5,348 bases of DNA from NCBI GenBank assembly GCA_945870925.1, contig CAMBTZ010000098.1, forward strand, positions 1 through 5,348, read 5' to 3'. Each line of letters starts with the position of its first letter. The stretch's first letter is position 1. The position numbers and the translations under genes were made by a program. The stretch comes from Chlamydia trachomatis. Lineage in GTDB: Bacteria; Chlamydiota; Chlamydiia; Chlamydiales; 2-12-FULL-49-11. Shown here in pieces: positions 1 to 4,681 of the stretch. The notes beneath the pieces were generated by a model. The model was not told the DNA's origin and did no database searches. It saw nothing but the letters and a program-made list of their open reading frames with translations.

Positions 1-486
1 GAAAAAGAAGAGTGCTTTTTTCTCCCTCCTTATCACAATGAAACAAATTATATGAATTTTCAACTATTTTGTGAAGACTTAGGAATACCGAGTTATTGCG
101 GGCGTTATAACGGATCATATGATCTCCTCGGCTTTAAAGGAATTATTTGCATGCCTTATGCCTGGTCAAATTTAGCCTTATTTGAAAATATAGCTCTTGG
201 AATTCCTTATTTTATTCCATCACGAGAATTTCTAAATGAATTGATGCAAAAGCCGAACTACTTTTTTGTAAATTATACAGAAAAAGCTCTCCACCTTTCT
301 GAATGGTACGACCCTAAACACAAAGATGTTTTTATTTATTTTGATTCTTGGAAAGATCTTCAAGAAAAAATTCAGAATACTGACTTTGAAAAACAGAGCG
401 CAATTATTTTTGACTACAGCAAACAGCTTCAATCAGAAGTAATGAACAAGTGGTATTCTTTATTTGTAGATTTAATCCACCCCTGA
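1..486 (+). CDS. Probable glycosyltransferase, C-terminal part (5'-truncated by window edge)
   Basis: The reading frame is open from base 1, 17 codons before the first in-window ATG (52), and ends at TGA 484-486, so this is the tail of a longer gene and not a 144-residue protein starting at 52. No ribosome binding site precedes ATG 52. The visible 161 residues contain the stretch PYAWSNLALFENIALGIPYF (bases 154-213), followed by IPS. This looks like the donor-nucleotide-sugar loop of GT-B fold glycosyltransferases, where a Glu (here bases 184-186) in an 'ENxAxGxPxxxPS' context sits near the sugar-nucleotide. Upstream, a GRYNGSYDLLGFKG segment reads like the preceding beta-alpha unit. The tail after base 240 is rich in aromatic and charged residues, without membrane segments. 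If the assignment holds it would transfer a sugar to an envelope or host-facing acceptor; the acceptor cannot be told. Family assignment is by motif resemblance only and the N-terminal acceptor domain is unseen. The gene runs convergently into the small acidic gene at 514-756. Confidence 0.6.
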   Translation, partial: EKEECFFLPPYHNETNYMNFQLFCEDLGIPSYCGRYNGSYDLLGFKGIICMPYAWSNLALFENIALGIPYFIPSREFLNELMQKPNYFFVNYTEKALHLSEWYDPKHKDVFIYFDSWKDLQEKIQNTDFEKQSAIIFDYSKQLQSEVMNKWYSLFVDLIHP

Positions 487-503
487 TAAAAGGAGTGGAT
501 TAA
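472..503. terminator. Hairpin between convergent genes (weak or bidirectional terminator)
   Basis: Bases 472-480 (TTAATCCAC) pair perfectly with 495-503 (GTGGATTAA), giving 9 bp. After one mismatch, two inner C-G pairs (482-483 with 492-493) close an 8-base loop. The left arm lies in the last codons of the plus-strand gene and its stop codon is in the loop. It sits between two convergent stop codons, which fits a shared transcription end. Neither flank carries a real T-tract, so it is not a classical intrinsic terminator on either strand and may instead be an mRNA 3'-end stabiliser. Confidence 0.45.
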
Positions 504-513
504 GAAACAAAGA

Positions 514-756
514 CTATTCGTCGTCGATGAGTTCGACGCCGCTTTCAGCTTCAAACATTTTTTCGAGCATTTTTTGCATGAATTCGTGGCCTTCTTCAAG
601 TGATGGGGCTGTTTCATGCATAATGGAGTAGGACATTGATAGGAGTTGGACGACAACTTCCACTGAATTCATATCTTCGTGTTTATCAAGAAGATTTTCT
701 AGGTCTGCTAGAAAGGCTTCGTTTAGTTCGATCTCATCTTCTCTTTCATTACTCAT
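514..756 (-). CDS. Small acidic protein of unknown function (80 aa)
   Basis: I do not recognise this protein. It is 80 residues and strikingly acidic: about 23 Asp/Glu against 4 Lys/Arg, with acidic clusters at both ends (EREDEIE near the N-terminus, ELIDDE at the C-terminus). The middle (about residues 10-72) reads as two or three amphipathic helices with Leu/Met/Val on one face and no Pro except residue 51. There is no signal peptide, membrane segment or Cys, so it should be cytosolic. The start is well supported: on the minus strand GAGGT (bases 761-765) lies just before ATG (754-756). It is convergent with the glycosyltransferase-like gene and divergent from the ABC-F gene, and is probably its own short transcription unit driven from the shared upstream region. 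Small acidic helical proteins can be partner-binding factors or chaperone-like, but nothing in the sequence proves this. An overlapping minus-strand frame at 429-656 lacks such a start and is not preferred. Confidence 0.75.
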   Translation of the reverse strand: MSNEREDEIELNEAFLADLENLLDKHEDMNSVEVVVQLLSMSYSIMHETAPSLEEGHEFMQKMLEKMFEAESGVELIDDE

Positions 757-766
757 TGTTACCTCG
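757..766 (-). promoter_or_regulatory. Ribosome binding site of the small acidic gene
   Basis: On the minus strand the bases before ATG 754-756 read CGAGGTAACA. GAGGT at 761-765 matches the anti-Shine-Dalgarno core, with a spacing of about five bases. It fixes the start of the 80-residue protein and contrasts with the divergent ABC-F gene, which has no such site. Confidence 0.75.
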
Positions 767-822
767 CTTTAGTTTTTGGAAAAGTTCTTCTTTGTAGAAG
801 TTCTTTTCACGTTGCGGGAACT

Positions 823-852
823 ATGATACGGATTCTTGCGGTTTTTATGCAA
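823..852 (-). promoter_or_regulatory. Predicted sigma70-type promoter of the small acidic gene
   Basis: Read on the minus strand: -35-like TTGCAT (bases 847-852), an 18-base spacer, then TATCAT (823-828), five of six matches to the -10 consensus. Transcription would start near base 816, giving a 5' leader of about 60 bases that contains the GAGGT ribosome binding site. The -35 match is only moderate (TTG core). This promoter lies within the span of the oppositely directed promoter for the ABC-F gene. Confidence 0.45.
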
Positions 853-864
853 GAGCTCTATAAT
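836..864 (+). promoter_or_regulatory. Predicted sigma70-type promoter of the ABC-F gene, leaderless geometry
   Basis: A perfect TATAAT (859-864) is preceded, with an ideal 17-base spacer, by TTGCGG (836-841), which keeps the TTG core of the -35 element. The usual start point, about seven bases after the -10, falls at 870-872, that is on or next to the A of the ABC-F ATG (872). The mRNA would therefore have no or almost no 5' untranslated region, consistent with the lack of a Shine-Dalgarno sequence before this ATG (the nearest purine run, AAGAG at 851-855, is too far away and would not be transcribed). Confidence 0.55.
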
Positions 865-871
865 GTAGCGC

Positions 872-2620
872 ATGATCTTATTAAATGGTGAGTCTCTTTC
901 AAAATCTTTTGGCACTAAGGAATTGTTTAAAGAGCTGGATATCAGTGTGTTCGAAGGCGATCGAATTGGGCTAATTGGGCAAAACGGGTCTGGGAAATCA
1001 ACGTTATTAAAGATTATTGCGGGGCTTGAAAGGGCTGATTCAGGAACTTTATCGCCTAAAAGGGGCTTAAAAATAGGGTATCTTCCTCAAACTTGTGAAT
1101 TTGATGATGTGGAGCCTGCGGTGGCTTTATTTGATTCTTTAAAAAATGATTTACAGACTCCCGATTATGAAAAGGATCGTCTTGTTAAATTATGGCTTAG
1201 TAAGCTTGGATTTACAGGGGCTGAAAAGTCTGCAGCAAAACTGTCAGGGGGCTGGAAAAAGAGGTTGAGACTTGCTCAAGAGATGATTACTGAGCCTGAG
1301 CTTTTACTTCTTGATGAGCCGACGAACCATTTGGATCTTGAAGGAATTGTATGGTTAGAAAGATTTTTAAAAAAAGAGGCGCCGACCTATCTTCTTGTGA
1401 GTCATGACAGGTATTTTCTTCAGCATGCTACAAATAAGATCGTAGAAATTGATAAGACCTATCCAAATGGGCTTTTTGCAATTGATGGGCCTTACTCTCA
1501 TTTTCTAGAGCTTAAGGCGGAGTTTATCACAGGGCAACTGCAGCAGGAGCGTTCCATTGCGTCGAAGGCAAGGCGTGAGCAAGAGTGGCTACGCTCGAAT
1601 CCTAAAGCTAGAACGAGCAAATCATCGGCACGGATCGATGAGGCTCACGAATTATTAGATACATTGAAAGATGTTCAGAGGCGCAATTTGCAGCATAAGG
1701 CCGACATCAATTTTATCGGCAGCGAAAGATCTACTAGAAAATTACTAGTAGCTACAAATATTTCAGCGGACATGGGTGGTAGAACTCTTTTTAAGGGGCT
1801 TGATTTCACACTTTCTCCTGGGACAAGAATTGGGCTTATGGGTCCAAATGGGTCAGGAAAGACAACTCTTCTCAAAATTCTTGCAGATGAACTTGCTGTT
1901 AGTCAAGGAACTATCAAAAGGGCTGATGCTTTAAAAGTAGTCTATTTTGATCAGCATAGAAATAAACTTCCGGAAACAATGACGCTAAGAGATGCGCTCT
2001 CTCCGACGGGAGATTTTGTTACATTTAATGGCAAACCTATTCATATAAATGGCTGGTGCAAAAGATTTCTATTCTCGCCTAATTTATTAGATCTTCCGCT
2101 ATCTACCCTTTCAGGCGGGGAGCGGGCTCGAATTGCTATTGCTCATCTTATGTTACAGCCGGCCGATCTTCTTTTGCTTGATGAGCCGACAAACGACCTA
2201 GACATTCCGACTCTTGAGACGTTAGAGGCAAGCCTGATTGATTTTCCGGGTGCTGTTGTTCTGATCACGCACGATCGTTGCATGCTGGATCGTATTTGTA
2301 ATCTGTTTTTAGGCCTTGGCGATCCGGAAAGAACCGATCTTTATGCTAACTATGCTCAATGGGAAGCTGCAAAGGCTCCTGAAGTCTTAGATGTTACGCA
2401 GCAAGTGAAAAAACAAAAAGCTCCTCAAGTTAATAAAGAGCAGAAACAGATAGAGAGTAAAATTCTAAAACTTGAAGAAGAGATCAAGGGATTAAATCAC
2501 AAGCTTGAAGACCCCTCTTTTGCTCAAGATACATCTGGTCTAAATGAAATTTGCATAGCTATTGGACTTGCAGAAACCAAAATCGAACAACTATATATTT
2601 TATGGGAAGGATTATGTTAA
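872..2620 (+). CDS. uup: ABC-F ATPase, Uup type (two ABC domains plus C-terminal coiled coil)
   Basis: Soluble ABC-F protein of 582 residues with two nucleotide-binding domains and no membrane segments. Domain 1: Walker A GQNGSGKST (36-44), signature LSGGW (124-128), Walker B with catalytic Glu LLLLDE (144-149), D-loop NHLD, switch His in VSHDR (176-180). The linker (about 220-290) carries the basic segment WLRSNPKARTSKSSARID, typical of the P-site tRNA-interaction motif region of ABC-F proteins. Domain 2: Walker A GPNGSGKTT (324-332), signature LSGGE (413-417), Walker B LLLLDE (433-438), switch His in ITHDR (465-469). All catalytic residues are intact. The tail (about 508-582) is a Lys/Glu-rich coiled coil ending in EQLYILWEGL, matching the Uup C-terminal domain; together with LSGGW this favours Uup over EttA/YheS. 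E. coli Uup is somewhat longer (about 635 aa). ABC-F proteins act at the ribosomal E site to relieve stalled states, and Uup is also linked to DNA stability; the exact role here is inferred. The ATG at 872 is the natural family start (M-I-L-L-N) but has no Shine-Dalgarno. The last codons overlap the dus start. Confidence 0.93.
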   Translation: MILLNGESLSKSFGTKELFKELDISVFEGDRIGLIGQNGSGKSTLLKIIAGLERADSGTLSPKRGLKIGYLPQTCEFDDVEPAVALFDSLKNDLQTPDYEKDRLVKLWLSKLGFTGAEKSAAKLSGGWKKRLRLAQEMITEPELLLLDEPTNHLDLEGIVWLERFLKKEAPTYLLVSHDRYFLQHATNKIVEIDKTYPNGLFAIDGPYSHFLELKAEFITGQLQQERSIASKARREQEWLRSNPKARTSKSSARIDEAHELLDTLKDVQRRNLQHKADINFIGSERSTRKLLVATNISADMGGRTLFKGLDFTLSPGTRIGLMGPNGSGKTTLLKILADELAVSQGTIKRADALKVVYFDQHRNKLPETMTLRDALSPTGDFVTFNGKPIHINGWCKRFLFSPNLLDLPLSTLSGGERARIAIAHLMLQPADLLLLDEPTNDLDIPTLETLEASLIDFPGAVVLITHDRCMLDRICNLFLGLGDPERTDLYANYAQWEAAKAPEVLDVTQQVKKQKAPQVNKEQKQIESKILKLEEEIKGLNHKLEDPSFAQDTSGLNEICIAIGLAETKIEQLYILWEGLC

Positions 2621-3642
2621 ATCGATCTTTTTATTTAGGCTCTCTTAAACTCCCCTCAAATATTTTATGTGCCCCTCTTGCTGGCTGTTCAGATCTTCCC
2701 TTTCGAAGAATGCTAGCGAAATATAAGCCAGGTTTAATGTATTGCGAAATGGTTAAAATGGAGGCTTTGCTCTACAATCAGATGAAAACATTTCCTCTGC
2801 TTGATAAGGATCCGGATGTTCACCCAATTGGCGCTCAACTGTGTGGAAGTAATCCAAAAATTGCAGCTGAGTGTGCCAGAATGATTGAAGATAGAGGCTT
2901 TGATGTACTCGACCTTAATTGCGGTTGTCCTGTAGACAAAGTTACAAAGGATGGTAGCGGCTCAGGTTTGCTTAAAAACCCGGAAATCATCGGCGAAATT
3001 ATTTCTAATATGGTTGCTGTAGTTAAAATCCCCGTAACTGTAAAAATTCGTGCCGGTTGGGACTCTGCTAGCATCGTTTCACCTGAAGTAACAAGAATTG
3101 CAGAAGCTGCCGGAGCAAAAGCTATTTGCATCCACGGCCGGACAAGAGCACAAGCTTACAGAGGACCTGCTAACTGGGACTATATTAAAATTGCAAAGGA
3201 AGCTGCCACCACAATAAAAGTAATTGGTAACGGAGATGTAATTAACGTAGCTAATGCTGAAAGGATGTTTAAAGAGACAGGTTGTGATGCCCTGTTGCTT
3301 GCAAGAGGTACAATGGGTCAACCTTGGCTAATTGAAGACATATACAACCATTTTGAAGGCATCCCGACAAGAATACGCTCACCTATCGAAGGTCGCGATA
3401 TCTTTCTAGAACATCTTGAACATATTGTAGCTTATAAACCTCCTGAAAAAGCTCATCTTGATCTGCGAAGAGTGGGTTGCTGGTTTTTACGCAATATTAA
3501 CGGCGCTAAAGCCCTTCGAGAAGCTATCAACAGATCCCCTTCTATTAACGATGTGAGAAAGTTGATTCAAGATTATCCATGGCATAATTGTGAGATTATC
3601 CCCATGTCTGTTAAGGAAGAAGAACCTGCAGAATGCTGTTGA
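2614..3642 (+). CDS. dusB: tRNA-dihydrouridine synthase, DusB type
   Basis: FMN enzyme that reduces uridine to dihydrouridine in the tRNA D-loop using NAD(P)H. It has 342 residues, close to E. coli DusB (321). A TIM barrel (about 10-240) is followed by a helical tRNA-binding domain (about 245-328). Visible motifs are APLAGCSD (20-27), the active-site loop LNCGCPVDKV (101-110) with the proton-donor Cys105, the FMN-binding Lys144 in VTVKIRAGWD, His174 in CIHGRTRAQAYRGP, IGNGDV (204-209), and the phosphate-binding LARGTMGQPWL (229-239). A GSGSGLL segment (114-120) replaces the usual AGSALL form. The frame extends upstream to an ATG at 2551, but ATG 2614 is chosen because homology begins at MLNRSF-YLGSLKLPSNILCAPLAG, and GGGAAGG (2604-2610) gives a ribosome binding site. 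The start overlaps the ABC-F stop (ATGTTAA, 2614-2620), so translation is probably coupled. The C-terminus is short, acidic and ends in two Cys. DusB-type fits the motifs best; position specificity in tRNA cannot be read from sequence. Confidence 0.93.
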   Translation: MLNRSFYLGSLKLPSNILCAPLAGCSDLPFRRMLAKYKPGLMYCEMVKMEALLYNQMKTFPLLDKDPDVHPIGAQLCGSNPKIAAECARMIEDRGFDVLDLNCGCPVDKVTKDGSGSGLLKNPEIIGEIISNMVAVVKIPVTVKIRAGWDSASIVSPEVTRIAEAAGAKAICIHGRTRAQAYRGPANWDYIKIAKEAATTIKVIGNGDVINVANAERMFKETGCDALLLARGTMGQPWLIEDIYNHFEGIPTRIRSPIEGRDIFLEHLEHIVAYKPPEKAHLDLRRVGCWFLRNINGAKALREAINRSPSINDVRKLIQDYPWHNCEIIPMSVKEEEPAECC

Positions 3643-3644
3643 CT

Positions 3645-3650
3645 TATAAT
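3645..3650 (+). promoter_or_regulatory. Possible internal -10 element upstream of the CPBP gene
   Basis: A perfect TATAAT follows immediately after the dus stop codon. The -35 position (about 3622-3627, GAACCT) is poor, so this would be a weak promoter or need an activator. A start near 3657 would leave a 36-base leader containing the GGAG ribosome binding site at 3684-3687, and would lie downstream of the alternative ATG at 3633, which supports initiation at TTG 3693. It may be a chance hit in AT-rich DNA. Confidence 0.3.
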
Positions 3651-3683
3651 GACTTTCGGCTTAATATCTTAGCAAAATTATTC

Positions 3684-3687
3684 GGAG
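3684..3687 (+). promoter_or_regulatory. Ribosome binding site that decides the TTG start of the CPBP gene
   Basis: GGAG is placed five bases before TTG 3693. The upstream in-frame ATG at 3633 has no purine-rich site at useful distance (the nearest, AAGGA at 3613-3617, is 15 bases away). Confidence 0.55.
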
Positions 3688-3692
3688 CACTC

Positions 3693-4652
3693 TTGAAATT
3701 CTTATTTGCATTATTTTGCACAAGCTCACTTCTATTTGTATTTGCAGAAGTTACTGAAGCCCCCCTGCTAGAAGAAATTGCAATCATTGACCAGGCCACA
3801 TTCACAAATCCTATTCTTCTTGATGCTCCTTTGACAGGAACTATACCCCTATTACCAAAACAGTATAAAAGTTCTTTAGTAACTGTAGGTTTAGCTTATT
3901 TAACACCCGGACTTGGTCACGTCTATTTAGGTGATCTAAAAACAGCAGGTGCGCTTTTTGGAACTGCATTCACAACTAAATCTTTAGCAGGCTATAAAAA
4001 AACAGCCCCCTTTTCAAATTTAATGTCGAATTCAAACACTTGGTTTTATGGCATTTATGCAGCATATAGAGATGTCAGAATTAACAACAATCAAAACGGA
4101 TATCGATATCAAATGCCCACAGACAGTTTTGGTGATTTAGCATCGGCCCCCTTTCGATGGAACGTAATAAAAAAACCTGAAGTATGGGGTGGATTAATTG
4201 GCTCTCTTGCTATTGCGAGTGTTGTAGTCTATTTCTCTATGCCTGATAGAGAAGCAACCTGCAGTCTAGAAGGAAATATTTTCCCCCTTTCTGCTTTCTC
4301 TATAGGCCTTGGTGAAGAGTCTTTTTTTAGAGGTTATCTCCAATCATTTCTTGCAGAACGCCTAAGCCCTACAGCCGCCATTACACTCTCTTCTCTTGCA
4401 TTTGGAGCTGTACATATTCCTAATGCTTTATATCTGCACAAAGAACAACGCATGAACTACTATACATTTAGCCTTCCTTTAATTACCTCTCTCGGTGGCT
4501 ATATGGGATGGCTCACACATAAAAACAGGTCTCTCAAATCAAGCGTAGCACTTCATGCCTGGTATGATTTCACCCTCTTTACTATATCTACTCTTGCAGC
4601 ACCAACTGCTTCTATGGGAAAACCGACCTTCAAGCACACCTTTAATTTTTAA
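3693..4652 (+). CDS. CPBP-family intramembrane protease-like protein with signal peptide and N-terminal PGxGxxYxG domain
   Basis: With TTG 3693 as start the protein has 319 residues and opens with a textbook signal peptide: Lys2, a hydrophobic core (3-17), and a probable signal-peptidase site after VFA (16-18). The alternative ATG at 3633 adds 20 residues, overlaps dus by 10 bases and buries this signal, so TTG is preferred. Residues about 60-135 hold a hydrophobic unit with LTPGLGHVYLGDLKTAGALF (70-89), reminiscent of the PGxGxxYxGxxxxG motif of small membrane domains of the TM2/DUF5683 kind, followed by a YGIYAAYRDVR helix. The C-terminal half is CPBP (CAAX protease/bacteriocin-processing, Abi): GEESFFRGYLQ (207-217, EExxxR), FGAVH (237-241, FxxxH) and HAWYD (288-292, HxxxN/D). 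Likely membrane helices are at about 164-183, 198-208, 226-243, 256-275 and 285-303. These motif residues are the proposed glutamate/metal-type active site, so it could cleave membrane proteins; the substrate is unknown. It is last in the uup-dus block, ends just before a strong terminator, and may be partly independently transcribed. Confidence 0.82.
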   Translation: MKFLFALFCTSSLLFVFAEVTEAPLLEEIAIIDQATFTNPILLDAPLTGTIPLLPKQYKSSLVTVGLAYLTPGLGHVYLGDLKTAGALFGTAFTTKSLAGYKKTAPFSNLMSNSNTWFYGIYAAYRDVRINNNQNGYRYQMPTDSFGDLASAPFRWNVIKKPEVWGGLIGSLAIASVVVYFSMPDREATCSLEGNIFPLSAFSIGLGEESFFRGYLQSFLAERLSPTAAITLSSLAFGAVHIPNALYLHKEQRMNYYTFSLPLITSLGGYMGWLTHKNRSLKSSVALHAWYDFTLFTISTLAAPTASMGKPTFKHTFNF

Positions 4653-4659
4653 AGACTGG

Positions 4660-4681
4660 TTGGTGCCTGGCACCAATTTTT
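4660..4681 (+). terminator. Intrinsic terminator after the CPBP gene (REP-like palindrome)
   Basis: TTGGTGC (4660-4666) pairs with GCACCAA (4670-4676) around a three-base loop, giving a 7-bp GC-containing stem followed directly by five T (4677-4681). It begins eight bases after the CPBP stop, so it should terminate the uup-dus-CPBP transcript. The T-run overlaps the stop codon of the convergent gene (4680-4682). The palindrome core GGTGCCTGGCACC is a sequence type that can recur as a dispersed repeat in bacterial genomes, so its copy number is of interest. Confidence 0.82.

Noticed and set aside
429..656. 75-codon Cys/Ser/Lys-rich open frame on the minus strand
   Set aside because: It overlaps both the glycosyltransferase-like gene and the better supported acidic gene, has no ribosome binding site, and its composition looks like a frame-shifted reading.
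782..805. Direct repeat AAGTTCTT (782-789 and 798-805) and a 5-bp inverted repeat in the leader of the small acidic gene
   Set aside because: Short and low complexity; could be an operator or leader fold but there is not enough to support either.
1731..1751. 7-bp inverted repeat CTACTAG/CTAGTAG in uup
   Set aside because: It lies within the coding sequence just after the linker, with no T-tract and no frame disturbance; a chance repeat in AT-rich DNA.
2551..2613. Upstream in-frame extension of the dus reading frame starting at ATG 2551 or 2602
   Set aside because: These codons lie inside the conserved Uup C-terminal coding sequence, have no ribosome binding site, and precede the point where Dus homology begins; ATG 2614 fits better.
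2835..3131. 98-codon open frame on the minus strand inside dus
   Set aside because: It lies entirely within a strongly conserved enzyme gene and is rich in Ser/Pro/Ile as expected of an antisense shadow.
3639..3650. TTGACT directly abutting TATAAT after the dus stop
   Set aside because: As a -35/-10 pair the spacing is zero, so TTGACT cannot serve as the -35 of this -10; only the -10 was kept, at low confidence.
4099..4110. 12-base perfect palindrome GATATCGATATC
   Set aside because: It lies inside the CPBP coding sequence (GYRYQ), isolated, with no second copy seen; compatible with chance.
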